This document shows, one piece after another, positions 30,373-40,387 of a stretch of DNA of 64,000 bases (positions are counted from its first letter, which is position 1; the number at the start of each line of letters is the position of its first letter). The DNA comes from Akanthomyces muscarius. Taxonomy: Eukaryota > Ascomycota > Sordariomycetes > Hypocreales > Cordycipitaceae. The notes beneath the pieces were generated by a model. It searched no databases. It had not been told where the DNA came from and saw only the letters and a program-made list of their open reading frames with translations. The stretch is from the NCBI RefSeq assembly GCF_028009165.1, contig NW_026611615.1, positions 558,001 through 622,000 of the forward strand, read 5' to 3'. The translations under genes and the position numbers were made by a program.

Positions 30373-31665
30373 ATGGCAAAGTCGTGGAAGACAGATAAGC
30401 ATAAGCGACTGTGCGAGCTTCTGGACTCCAAACTCCGGTCTCGGATCCCGGAGAGCGAACACCGGGCTGTTCCAGACGGAGGCTTCGTCGCCTGGGCGCA
30501 GGTCCTCGGTGCCCACCTCACCGTCTGCAATTCCTGGGGCTATGTCTCGGCCTTTGGCGTCTTCCAGACCTACTACGGCGAGCTTCTCTCCCGACCGGCA
30601 TCTGACATTTCCTGGATCGGCAGCATCCAGGTCTTTATGCTCTTCTTTGTCGGCACATTTTCCGGCCGCGCCGCGGATGCAGGCTTCTTCAAACTGACGT
30701 GGAGTATCGGAGCCGTCTTGACGGTGCTCGGCATCTTTGCGTCTTCCTTTGCCGCGCAGTTCTGGCAGCTGTTCCTCAGCCAGGGCATCTGCATGGGTTT
30801 GGGTTGTGGGCTTATGTTCTGCCCTGTGGTTTCTCTGCTGCCGACGTATTTCAGCCGCCATCGATGCGTGGTGATTGGGGTAGCCGGTGCGGGCTCTGCT
30901 GTCGGCGGGCTCTTATTCCCGGCCATAGTCAGCCGCCTTTTGCCAAAGATTGGGTTTCCATGGACGATGCGAGTTCTTGGCTTCATGACTCTGGCTATGC
31001 TGTTGCCATCGGGGCTGCTCATGAAGCAAAGAATTCCGCCGCGCAAGTCCGGCCCGATTGTGGATTTGGCGGCTTTTAGAGACCTGTCGTACACGCTTTA
31101 CAGTGTGGGCATGTTTCTTACCTTCTGGGGATTATATGTTGCCTTTTTCTATATTAGCAACTTTGCAAAAGAAGTGATCGGTTTTAGTCAAGAGAATGCC
31201 GTCGACTTGTTGTTGATCATGAATGGTGCTGGAGTCTTCACGCGCATCGGCCCCAATTTCCTGGCCGATCGGTACACGGGACCGATGAATCTCACGATAC
31301 CGTCAGCGCTGCTATCCGGCATAATGATGCTGATATGGAATTGCGTGTCAGATAGAAAAGGATTGTACGTTTTTGTGGTCTTTTATGGAATTTTCGCAGC
31401 GTCGTTCCAGGCGCTGTGGCCGGCGACGCTAGCCTCCATCTGCCTGGACATGAAGACGCTGGGAACCCGTCTTGGGATGGTCATGACGATCATAAGCTTT
31501 GCGTCGCTGACAGGACCACCGATTGCCGGCGTACTGCTAGAAAAGGGGAATGGAAGCTACCTCTACGTTCAATTGTTCGCGGGGCTCACCATGATGCTGG
31601 GCACTGCGGCAGTCTTGGGAGCTCGTGTTCGCAAGTATGGACTCGCGCTACAAGTCCGCGCTTAG
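30373..31665 (+). CDS. MFS transporter, monocarboxylate-porter type
   Basis: Intronless, 430 residues with about 12 predicted membrane helices. The opening VPDGGFVAWAQVLGAHLTVCNSWGYVSAFGVFQTYY is the fungal monocarboxylate-transporter (MCH-like) signature, followed by ISWIGSIQVFMLFFVGTFSGRAADAG. Helices in the second half include GMFLTFWGLYVAFFYISNFA and GLYVFVVFYGIFAASFQALWPATLASI. Cargo could be a short carboxylate, a riboflavin-like compound or a secondary metabolite; sequence does not decide. It ends only 14 bases from the stop of the convergent Zn2Cys6 regulator, so the two 3' ends must overlap in their transcripts. The presence of a regulator and modifying enzymes close by suggests a local export or detoxification role. 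Confidence 0.9.
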   Translation: MAKSWKTDKHKRLCELLDSKLRSRIPESEHRAVPDGGFVAWAQVLGAHLTVCNSWGYVSAFGVFQTYYGELLSRPASDISWIGSIQVFMLFFVGTFSGRAADAGFFKLTWSIGAVLTVLGIFASSFAAQFWQLFLSQGICMGLGCGLMFCPVVSLLPTYFSRHRCVVIGVAGAGSAVGGLLFPAIVSRLLPKIGFPWTMRVLGFMTLAMLLPSGLLMKQRIPPRKSGPIVDLAAFRDLSYTLYSVGMFLTFWGLYVAFFYISNFAKEVIGFSQENAVDLLLIMNGAGVFTRIGPNFLADRYTGPMNLTIPSALLSGIMMLIWNCVSDRKGLYVFVVFYGIFAASFQALWPATLASICLDMKTLGTRLGMVMTIISFASLTGPPIAGVLLEKGNGSYLYVQLFAGLTMMLGTAAVLGARVRKYGLALQVRA

Positions 31666-31679
31666 ACAAACCATCAATT

Positions 31680-34085
31680 TTATTCGATATATAAAGGTTT
31701 ATCAAGCCACCAAAATGATAACATTGGGTCGTCGAGAAACGTTGAGCCATCATGTGTGAGACTTGTGTCAGCTTGGGCAAGGAAGTCCTGCATACTAGCC
31801 TGGTTGAAACCCGACTGCGTCGCAATCGCGCCCGCATCTAAGAACGTGGAGGCAATGTTTCCGAAAACATCAAATCCATCATTGCAAACTTCATGTGAAG
31901 GTCGCAAAGAATCAGAGGCAGGTCTCGACAGAGACACAGACACGTCGTCATCTTGCTGGAGGGCTAGTTCAGCGGCCGGTCTCGACGACTTAATGCTGGC
32001 TTCCTCGAAACACTTGATGACAAAGTTGAGGTGGTCTAAGAAATCCCGAGCAGACAGATTGCCAGAATCTGCGAGCTTTTGCAGCACTTCGTTCACAGTG
32101 TCAATGGCAGTAATACCCACAATTGTCTCTTTCTGGATGTAGGCAGAGACGAGGAGAGCCAACGCCGCAGTAAAGAGAAAGCCAGGAAAATCGTAGCTAA
32201 ACATGCCGATCGATCCACTGGTCCAAGCTTCTACGCATAGGGCGAAAGAATGTTTAGCAGTATGAACGCAGACCTCCCGAATTTTCGATATAGCTGGTGA
32301 TGTATGGAATGCATCAGAGCCCGTTTCTGCTTTGCTCGACAGCATATGAAGCAACGCCGGGCTGATAGCAAGCATGATGCACTGTGATAATTGTTAGCGC
32401 TGAAGACCTTCACTAGCTTAGAGCAGCTCACGTAGTTTAATTGTAGATGCATCACAGTAATAGTTTTCGGGCTAGGTCCGAATGAAAGGAGTCTCAGGTG
32501 CCCGGGCAGCGCTTCTACCCACTGCTGGGAAAGGGCCAAAAGCTTTTGTTCTCGTTGCATAAAGTTTTCGTCTTTTTTCTTCGGCCCATACAAGTCTTGC
32601 GAGATAGTACCGGCCAATCGCGCCAGTCCAATGCCAGCAATTTGCAGCGCCGGGTCCAAGAACTGCTCTCTTTGCATGTCACCGGCGGGAGTCTTGGGCA
32701 AGCTGACGTGAATATCGTCGTCGCTGACCTGTACTGGCAGACCAGAACGGAGACCCCAGAAGCGGTCCATAATGTAGATTGACCACCATAAGCGCACACG
32801 GTGCTCTCGATTCACCGCGCTCAAGCTGCCGTTGGATGTATTGTAGTTCAAGCGGAAGCTTAGTGCGAGTCGCAAGGCGTTTCCTACTAGGGAATATGCG
32901 GAGTGAAACCGGTTCAGGTATTGGTAAAATAAAGCCTGTCAACAATTAATGAATGACTCGACTTCAAACCAAGTAAACACCAAGTGACTTAACAGAGCAG
33001 GAGCAATGCCAAAGGTCCAAGTTCAAGGCGAAAGCAAGAGCAACATCGAAAGTACATAAAGACAATAAGGAGATCAAGGAAATTTAGGAAACATACCACG
33101 GATAGCATTGCCTCTAAATGCATTATGCTCGGTCGCTCAGGCGGGATGTGCATCAAGCTCAAAGCCTGAGCAAAATACGCCGAACCCGGTATGGCCGAGT
33201 CTCCAGAATAGGGAGACGTGGAATATAATCTCCCAAGCGCAAAGAGCGCAAAATATTTGCTTTTTATACCAACGTTGCTAAAACTCCTCTTTTTGTACAC
33301 GTCATTTAGCAGGTGCAATGTATCTTTCCGTAGCGCAAGATGAAATGCTGGGTTCACATGTGTGAGTGCCGTCTGTACCAAAAGTCTAGCTTGCGCCAGG
33401 CTCGGCCATGGTGTGTCTTCCTTGAGAAGAATCGCAAGATCTGCCTCGTCGACATAGTTCCACCGAAGAGAGTGCGTCGAGGTTTCCGAGCCGCCAACGC
33501 ACTGGCACACTCGCGCAGCGAATACTGTAGCGGCTGTCTCGCCAATATGTATAGGTAAGACCGAGTCTGCTTTGGTAGAGGAGGGGAATTTCTCCGAAAA
33601 AATATTAGACTGTAAGCTTGCGACAGGTTCACTCGATTGAGTTTGTGGAGCAGCACGCGCTGGAGTGTGCTGGTTTTGTGCTGGAACGCGGTCGTTGTGA
33701 AGCTCTTGGCTGTCGCGATGTAGTTGCTCTAGGTAACTTTGGAAGTATCATTAGATTATTTCGCTGTAGATAAATAGAACATGCAACGTCTTACCTCTCG
33801 CTTACCCGGACCATGCGATCTCGGGAAACATATTGGCACTGTTCGCCGTACCCTGCCGATAGGCACTTCGCACACGGCGTCCCTCCGGAACACCGACTCT
33901 TTTGTGCATGACATCTAGAGCACCTAAGCCACAATATTAGAGCTTTTCTTGTATTGACGGACAAATTTTACTAACGCGATCGACTTCTTGACTGGTGCGA
34001 CGGAAGAACGGCCTCGCCGTGACGCCGCCGGTGCCGTGCGTGACTGGGCTGTTTGGCTACGCTGATTTGCTCTGGTGCGAGGCAT
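31680..34085 (-). pseudogene. Zn2Cys6 fungal-specific transcription factor with apparent frameshift
   Basis: Five exons are readable: 34085-33976, 33923-33795, 33736-33097, 32936-32432 and 32381-31680. The DNA-binding cluster reads C-X2-C-X6-C-X5-C-X2-C-X8-C from residue 38 (CSRCHAQKSRC onward), preceded by a basic N-terminus and followed by a short linker helix. The remainder is the fungal_trans regulatory domain (RVRLWWSIYIMDRFWGLRSG, a hallmark). In exon 4, YQYLNRFHSAYSLVG is followed in the next frame by NALRLALSFRLN; together they fit the family's pattern at its usual spacing, but a run of four T at 32880-32883 (A on the coding strand) puts them one base out of frame. Corrected length would be about 694 residues. 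Either a real frameshift or a sequencing error in the run explains it. A predictor might hide it with an intron ending at TAGTAG just before GAAAAC. Exon 1 uses a GTTAGT donor. Confidence 0.75.
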
Positions 34086-34388
34086 AGTCACATCCTTCTC
34101 TGCCCGCGAGCAAAAAGCGGAAATGATATCGGGTCGGTTTAATGTTGATTTGCCGAGAATACGTTGGTCTTATGCAGTACGGAAGAGCAGGTTCGGAGAT
34201 AGCAGGGCGTTCGGCGAAAATAAATCTTGCCGGTCGCACTCCACTTCCTAGCCAACAAACTTTCGAGATGCCGCAGACCGGAGTGATTTATAAAACACCG
34301 CGTGCACCTCTCTTGCGTAAATCTCTATTTCATGCCTCCTTCTCCATTTTTTTTCTTTTTGCAAAGAGCCCAGCGAGGGAAATTCCGC
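34086..34388. promoter_or_regulatory. Bidirectional promoter, regulator and GNAT genes
   Basis: 303 bases between divergent start codons. A TTATAAAAC box at about 34288-34296 would serve the GNAT gene on the plus strand. Confidence 0.45.
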
Positions 34389-35054
34389 ATGGCTACCGAG
34401 CTCACCTACTCTTATTTTCGCGTGCCGAAAACTAGCGACCTGAAAGCATCCGCCCATCAGTATCGAGATTTGCGACTGCGCGGGCTTCAGATTTCGCCTT
34501 CGTCCTTTGCATCGACATACACAACCGAGGCCGCTTTTACGACTTCAGAATGGGAAAGCAGCCTATCAGCTGGTGATAGACAGACTTTTATCTGCGCTGC
34601 AACTTCACCGAAGGATCCAGAAGTCAGCGAGTGGGTTGGCCAAGTCACTCTCCGGGGGCCAATGTCGAGCGTGGACTTTTCACTTCCTGTAGAGGCTGGG
34701 CAGCTTTCGATCGATTCCGCTGCAGAGGATAAGTGGCAGCTCCTTGGGCTGTTTCTGCTCCCAGAGCACCGGGGTGGCGGTCGCGGCAAGCAGCTGTGTC
34801 AAGCCGCGCTCGACTACCTCACGTCGTATTTAGCACCTCCATTCAAAGTCCACGCACGGTTAATGATCAAGCCGGATAATCAGGCAGTGGTGAAGTTGTA
34901 TGAGAGCCTTGGGTTTAAGCAGACCGGGAGATGTACTCTGACAGAGGCAATCCGCGCCAGTGGTGACGGGCATCTGTTGCCAGAGGACACGCGCTCAGAA
35001 AAATACTCGTCACGTTCGGGACTTATTATGAACTTAAAAATCGAATCATCGTAA
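34389..35054 (+). CDS. GNAT-family N-acetyltransferase
   Basis: Intronless, 221 residues. The acetyl-CoA-binding motif A is LLGLFLLPEHRGGGRGKQL at about residues 118-137 (the RGGGRGK loop), followed by the motif-B-type VKLYESLGFKQTGRC. It would transfer acetyl from acetyl-CoA to an amine; the acceptor is unknown. The frame is open to 34302 with further ATGs at 34302 and 34332, but the TATA box at 34288-34296 makes ATG 34389 (MATELTYSYF) the likelier start. Its gene is divergent from the Zn2Cys6 regulator and may be under its control. No signal peptide, so cytosolic or nuclear. Confidence 0.85.
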   Translation: MATELTYSYFRVPKTSDLKASAHQYRDLRLRGLQISPSSFASTYTTEAAFTTSEWESSLSAGDRQTFICAATSPKDPEVSEWVGQVTLRGPMSSVDFSLPVEAGQLSIDSAAEDKWQLLGLFLLPEHRGGGRGKQLCQAALDYLTSYLAPPFKVHARLMIKPDNQAVVKLYESLGFKQTGRCTLTEAIRASGDGHLLPEDTRSEKYSSRSGLIMNLKIESS

Positions 35055-35682
35055 CTTTAAATCGTTTATAGACTATGATTTCGAAAGAATTGAACGTCTA
35101 CACAACGGACACTATGTCTGTACTCTGCTGTTCTTATCTGTGGTGTTCATCAAAAGTACCGGGTATGGAGATAAAGCTGTTTCATACCGACGAGAAACAC
35201 TAAAGATGCTAATGATGTGCAAGATTATACAACTTTGACTGATATGCACAGCTGGCCTAACCGATCCAGGCATTTATATTTAGATTCGTCGGACACCACT
35301 TGCCCCTATGAAACATCAGATTCTTTATGCACATGACAATGAAGATGCCTTTTGCAGGTTCTTGTTTAGCAGACAATCTTGCAAAGATCCTGCAAACACG
35401 AAAAAGCGCAAGAACGTCATTCTTGCTGTCACGTCTAGCCTGGTAGCTGCTCTGCCCAGAATTCCCAACGAGGCTGGCTGGCGTGCTTCCCACTCTGCTG
35501 CAGGATTCGCAGAAGTATCGCACTAATTGCATCAGCTGACGGAGAACATCCACGCCACCAACAACACTTCGAGCGCGATAACAAACTGGCACCAGATATA
35601 ATAAAGAGGCTGTCTCTTGAGCTTTGCAGTCCAAAGTCACAATCCTCTCATCTTTAAACGCTCGGCTAGTGGGCTTTTTGTT
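35055..35682. other. Intergenic, no gene seen
   Basis: 628 bases. A 127-codon minus-strand frame at 35257-35640 has no recognisable feature. Confidence 0.35.
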
Positions 35683-36000
35683 ATGGAGCGAACGCTCACC
35701 TCGTTCTCGCCCTCCTCCTCAGCAACGACTAGCATTGATCTAATCTCATCTATCGCAACCACAACTCAAGCTCATTCTGGGCCACAGGAAGGAGATGGCT
35801 TTGGGGGACTAGGCAATCTTACGATAGGCCTTTCTGTTGGTTTTGGTCTCGTGGCGTTGATATTTTGCTGTCTGCCATGTCTATCAAGAGGTTCTTGGAA
35901 GTGGCCACCACAGAATAGATACAATACTCCACGATCCAACAATCAGCCAACGCGCCAAGATGAAAGTTCTGGCATAGATGCTACAGAAGAGGCTCGCTAA
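35683..36000 (+). CDS. Small single-pass membrane protein, hypothetical
   Basis: A possible 105-residue protein. It has a Ser/Thr-rich N-terminus without a classical signal peptide, then a Gly-rich turn and one strong transmembrane helix (LTIGLSVGFGLVALIFCCLPCL, about residues 47-68), then a basic and polar tail. This is the layout of fungal Skg6/Mid2-like wall sensors in miniature, but no family motif is recognised. A minus-strand frame of 189 codons (35884-36453) overlaps its 3' end and is no more convincing. The gene call is tentative; the membrane helix is the only real support. Confidence 0.35.
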   Translation: MERTLTSFSPSSSATTSIDLISSIATTTQAHSGPQEGDGFGGLGNLTIGLSVGFGLVALIFCCLPCLSRGSWKWPPQNRYNTPRSNNQPTRQDESSGIDATEEAR

Positions 36001-37254
36001 TACCAGAATGTTCTCACTTTCCACAGCGCTGATAGCGGTGCGAATGCCTACTATAGCACGAGGGTAGGGGGGCGATAGTGAGGAGAGAGACAGCCATAGA
36101 GATTGCCGGCATTCGCTTATGAGCCAAGAAAAGGGGCATCTAAGGGCCAGATAACTAACAGGGCAAAGTCCAAGGTCGCGGGTACCGGTGAGAATAGATT
36201 GCAGCACGAGGACAGTTGAGAAGACATTTGTTTCGGTGGAAATGGAAGGATTGTTTTTGTGGTTATTTTTGGGAAGTAGCCCGTGATGCCATGCCCAAAG
36301 GCTATCGGCAGGCAGGGAAGAAACAAAGCCTAGCACTGCAATGGACACATTGGACATTTGAGTGTTGAATCGATCCAAATAAAAGAAATGATGTCGCTGT
36401 TTGTATGTCCAAGTAGAATTTAGGTTGAGGGGTGGTCCGTTTCCGACTTCCACGGATCCCGAGTTGAAGTGACTGCGCTCATACTAGACAAGAAAGACAG
36501 AGAGGTCAGTCTCAAAATGCGATTGAAGTGCTAATTACGGGAATTTTCAGAGCTGCTATGCTACCGAATCTGCGACTAGGTAGTGACTGGCCACTTTAAA
36601 CGAGTCAGTCGCATTTTCTCTCGGGCTCAGGTTAGCGCTGACAACGGCACTTCGTCTAACGTCTTCGTCGGAGGCGGCAACTTGTATGAGCCTTTCGTCA
36701 GAAAGCAAAGTTTGTTAAGCAAAGTTTTGTTGAAGGAACAAAGTCGGTGACTGGTATGCTTTTTCATGCCGTTAATGTATAGATCTACTTGTAAGTATTG
36801 GCAAGACGGCTCAAGGGGAGTTTTGGCTCTGAAGCTGTTTGCTGACTTCTACTATGCTGCTTTAGCGCTCAGTTCGCATTTTCTGGCAGGCAACAAAATC
36901 TATGGAAATAACGCATTGTTTGATCGGTACTTTCGGGTACAAATGGGTAAATTCACTGAGGCAATTAATGTTACATTTGGGCGAGTGAGATCTTATCATC
37001 TTACTTGATCGCCGAAATAAACTTGCTGGTGTTGTTAGCAACCGAGCTGCTGTAAGTCGAGCCTCTCGGTCCCGAAACCAAAGTGGACCATTGATGGCGG
37101 TGCCGAACCTCACTAGCATGTAAATGACAGGTGTAACTATGTATAAAGGCCCGGCACTTCCATCATGAAGCTAAGGTTTTCCTGGGCATAACTAAGACAT
37201 CCTCTTCTCACCAATCACCACCATAAAACAATACCCATCGCATAATAACTCGAA
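36001..37254. promoter_or_regulatory. Intergenic, promoter of FAD monooxygenase
   Basis: 1.25 kb with no firm gene. TATAAAGG at 37142-37149, about 110 bases before the ATG at 37255, with an AC-rich leader, marks the core promoter. Confidence 0.45.
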
Positions 37255-38496
37255 ATGAGCTCAGCGCACCCCAAGATTGCCATTGTCGGCGGCGGCCCCG
37301 GAGGCCTTACTCTTGCGCTGGTGCTTCATCAACACGGCGTTCCAGCCACTGTCTACGAGCTGCGCCAACGTCCTACCGAGGAGGAGCTCGATCTACCTTC
37401 TGGAAGCCTTGACCTTCATGAAGAATCCGGTCTCAAGGCTATTCAGGCGTGTGGCCTCTTGGACACATTTTTCGCTTACACGAGCGACTGCTCCGAGGCC
37501 TGGAAGATTATTAACGCCGCAGGCGTTGCCCTCTACACCGACGAGGGCAGCAGCAACCGCCCTGAGATAGCGAGACACCAGCTTATGCGCCTGCTTCTGT
37601 CAAAATTACCAGACGATAAGATCAAATGGGGCAGCAAGATTAGCTCCGCGGAGCGCGTCGGCGACGGAAAGACGAAACTTGATTTTGGCGACCACGCTGA
37701 AGTCTTTGACGTGGTGGTTGGCGCAGATGGCAGCTGGTCGCGGATCCGACCGCTCGTGTCTGACGCCAAACCAGAGTACACGGGGTTGCAGAATCTTACT
37801 CTTACGATCACCAACTTGCCAGAGCGCTATCCAGAATTGGCACATTTCTGTGGCGACGGAACTATGTGCGTTCTGGAGGACGGCGACGGCATCATTATGG
37901 GCCAGCGCGGGGTAAGACAGTCGGAGCGCCTGTACATCACCATGGCCTCTGCCCACGAAGACTTTGCGGAGCGCGAAAAAGTCCACGACATGGACGCCGA
38001 CGCACTACATCAATATCTTGTGACGACATATTCTCTCTACAAGACGTTTGCCGACATGCCCAAAAAACTCATCAAGGCAGCCTGCGACGACAGCGCAGCC
38101 CCGGTAAACCGTGGCGCTACGACCAGATACGACCTACGCCCGTTTTACAAGCTCCCCATCGGCCACCACTGGAAGTACGTGCCTGGTATCACCATCATTG
38201 GAGATGCAGCCCATCTCATGACGCCCTATGCGGGCGAGGGTGTGAACCTGGCCATGCGCGACGCTCTCGATGTTGGCGCAGCTGTCGCGGAGGCATGGCA
38301 GATTAACCACACGGACATTGTCGCATTTCAGAAGGCGTTGGCCCTGTTACTCGAAGCAGTCGAGGCGCAAATGCAAACTCGAGCCGGGGAAAAAGCGGAG
38401 GAGACAGAGAGCAACAGACAGTTGCTATTTGGTGAAGATGCCGCGCAGAAATTCGCGACGTTGATGAAGGGGTACATTGGACCACCAGAGCCATAG
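37255..38496 (+). CDS. FAD-dependent aromatic-type monooxygenase (TetX/UbiH-like)
   Basis: Intronless, 413 residues. The three flavin motifs of group A monooxygenases are all present: IAIVGGGPGGLTLAL (GxGxxG, residues 9-23), VVVGADGSWSRIR near 153-165 (the DG motif), and IIGDAAHLMTPYAGEGVNLAMRDA near 314-338 (the GD motif). It would hydroxylate a small organic substrate with NAD(P)H and O2. The sequence around EIARHQLMRLLLSKLP and the overall size resemble fungal proteins related to TetX (tetracycline-modifying) and salicylate hydroxylases; the substrate is unknown. No signal peptide. It shares its neighbourhood with MFS, regulator and GNAT genes, which fits xenobiotic handling, but the evidence for joint function is position only. 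Confidence 0.92.
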   Translation: MSSAHPKIAIVGGGPGGLTLALVLHQHGVPATVYELRQRPTEEELDLPSGSLDLHEESGLKAIQACGLLDTFFAYTSDCSEAWKIINAAGVALYTDEGSSNRPEIARHQLMRLLLSKLPDDKIKWGSKISSAERVGDGKTKLDFGDHAEVFDVVVGADGSWSRIRPLVSDAKPEYTGLQNLTLTITNLPERYPELAHFCGDGTMCVLEDGDGIIMGQRGVRQSERLYITMASAHEDFAEREKVHDMDADALHQYLVTTYSLYKTFADMPKKLIKAACDDSAAPVNRGATTRYDLRPFYKLPIGHHWKYVPGITIIGDAAHLMTPYAGEGVNLAMRDALDVGAAVAEAWQINHTDIVAFQKALALLLEAVEAQMQTRAGEKAEETESNRQLLFGEDAAQKFATLMKGYIGPPEP

Positions 38497-38773
38497 ATGA
38501 GAGAACCCTAACTCTTTCACAAGTGACGGAGAAAAAGCTACACGTTGGGTAGCGTTAAGAAAAAAGATAATGAAAATTGGTATATAGATCGCTAAATCTT
38601 CAACTCTCATGACCCAAAAAGCGCCCCTGAAGTCTATTTGAATGCGCCTCGCTAACACCCTTGACATATTCTATTCTTTCAAGTCTATAGCTAACTCATT
38701 TTTTCTCATCAACGACCAAGTTTCGGCGGGTGAGCGACCAATCAATAAATCAGAGCAGCAGCGACCGTCTAGC

Positions 38774-39523
38774 TTAGGGTTTTCTCGTGCGAAGAAATAT
38801 GTTGGAAGGAAGCGGCAGATTGCTGACCGACGCATCGACATTGTATTCAATATCGCCGCCCTCCTGCTCAAAGCCCAGCTTCAAGTACACGCGGCGGCCC
38901 ATCACGGACGCTTCCGTAACCGCTTCCAGATCGCCTCTCGCCTTGGCCTCTTCCAAGCCCCATTCGACAAGCTTCTTTCCGATGCCATGGCCCTGGAACC
39001 GGGGATCGACGGCGCAGATATCGAGCGCCATGATGGCGGGCGAGGACTCTGTGGCCTTGGACTTCGCCACCTCCCAACGCTGCTTGTGCATCGAGCTCAT
39101 AATGGCCGTCCAGTACTTTTGCTGCACGGGGTCGCCGGGGTAGATTTCTTCGATGCCCATGTCGGCGCCTTCGTCCTCGGTCGGGAAGTCGCCGTGGCCG
39201 GGGACGCTCGAGCACTGTTCCCAGACGGCCATGCCGGCAACGACCCGGTCGCCCGACGCGGGGTCCACAACCGTGGCCAGGAGGAAGACGGTGTTGGGCT
39301 TCCCGGCAAGATTCGTGGTCGCTTTTGTGAAGCGGGCGCCGAGGCGGTCCGCATGCTTTTGCCGTCCGGCGGGGGTGTCCCAGCCCGGACACGTGCCGAT
39401 GAAGATTGTATCCTGGGTCTGGACGCCGAACGCCTCGCACATGGGTCCAAAGGCCCGGGAGGCCTCGTCGGCTGTTTTCGCGACCTGTATTTGCAGGCCA
39501 AGGTCTGGTTTTTTCGTCGACAT
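38774..39523 (-). CDS. GNAT-family N-acetyltransferase
   Basis: Intronless, 249 residues from MSTKKPDLGLQIQVAK. The GNAT core is IMALDICAVDPRFQGHGIGKKLVEWG at about residues 157-182, containing the acetyl-CoA pyrophosphate-binding loop RFQGHGIGKK, followed by RVYLKLGFEQEG. It belongs to the common fungal GNAT proteins that act on small molecules; the acceptor is unknown. The frame stays open upstream to 39928, giving up to 135 more codons, but that stretch has no conserved text and lies where promoter and leader are expected, so 39523 is used. It is convergent with the FAD monooxygenase and about 280 bases from it. Confidence 0.88.
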   Translation of the reverse strand: MSTKKPDLGLQIQVAKTADEASRAFGPMCEAFGVQTQDTIFIGTCPGWDTPAGRQKHADRLGARFTKATTNLAGKPNTVFLLATVVDPASGDRVVAGMAVWEQCSSVPGHGDFPTEDEGADMGIEEIYPGDPVQQKYWTAIMSSMHKQRWEVAKSKATESSPAIMALDICAVDPRFQGHGIGKKLVEWGLEEAKARGDLEAVTEASVMGRRVYLKLGFEQEGGDIEYNVDASVSNLPLPSNIFLRTRKP

Positions 39524-40387
39524 TTTTATTAGTTTTGAATGAAAGATGCTTGTTTGTGTTTTTTGTTGATGGTCTTGAACAGCCTCGGCGGGCTGCGAAC
39601 GTTGATTAAATAGTCCGACTCCTGGTGGAGCAGCTAATGGGGCGACACGGTGAGTCGTATCTTGTCGACAAGAACTCGGAAACTCGGAACACCGCTGAAT
39701 CAGCAAGGCCCTTTGGCTTTCATCTACAATAGTCCGGAAGGCTTGAGACCTGAGCTCGACGAAACCAAGATCATGACTCCCAGCCGGTGGATACACTCTG
39801 GCTTCGGCGAGCCACGTTGGTGTAAGCGCTGGGACAGTGCAGTCACGATTGATGTCGATCCATGGGTTTATCGAGGCTGAAAAGTCAACGCGACAGGCAA
39901 CAGTGTCTGCCAAGCGTTGCCAAGTCATAAACCTTAATAATGTTCGTGATGCTCAGCCACAGGCATCCCGCGGAGCCCTAGCCCGTACGGCCCGAGTACC
40001 GGTGGGGGCAAATGTCTGCAGCAACTAACCGTAAACCTTGACGCTACGGATTTTGGCAACGAGTCGTCACAGTCAAGCCAATTGCGAAGGCCGGACACGC
40101 CAACACTGACGAAAACAAAGGAAGACGAAATCATTCAAGACTCGCCAGTGCGCAGGTGTTCTGTTTGTTACAATGGCTTCGCTTGTATTATTGCCCCTAC
40201 ACATCGATATTTTGTACCAGAAATCTTGAACTCGACAGAGCCGTCTGGGCCGACGAGCTGCAACTTATAGATCTCGCGCAGCTAATGGAGAAGTCCTATT
40301 TTCGAGAAAAAGAAGCATCAGAACAAGTGTAGGAAATGTGAGAAAAAATTCTTTGGTTGGCGGTCTATGTTCTCAAGTGCAATCCTT
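39524..40387. other. Intergenic with long open leader frame
   Basis: 864 bases. The minus-strand frame in phase with the GNAT gene is open through 39928; otherwise no gene is seen. Confidence 0.35.

Noticed and set aside
35884..36453. 189-codon minus-strand frame
   Set aside because: Hydrophobic patches but no domain, splice logic or promoter; overlaps another tentative frame.
30373..38496. Secondary metabolite cluster (MFS, regulator, GNAT, FAD monooxygenase)
   Set aside because: No PKS, NRPS, terpene or other backbone gene is present; calling it a cluster would rest on adjacency alone.
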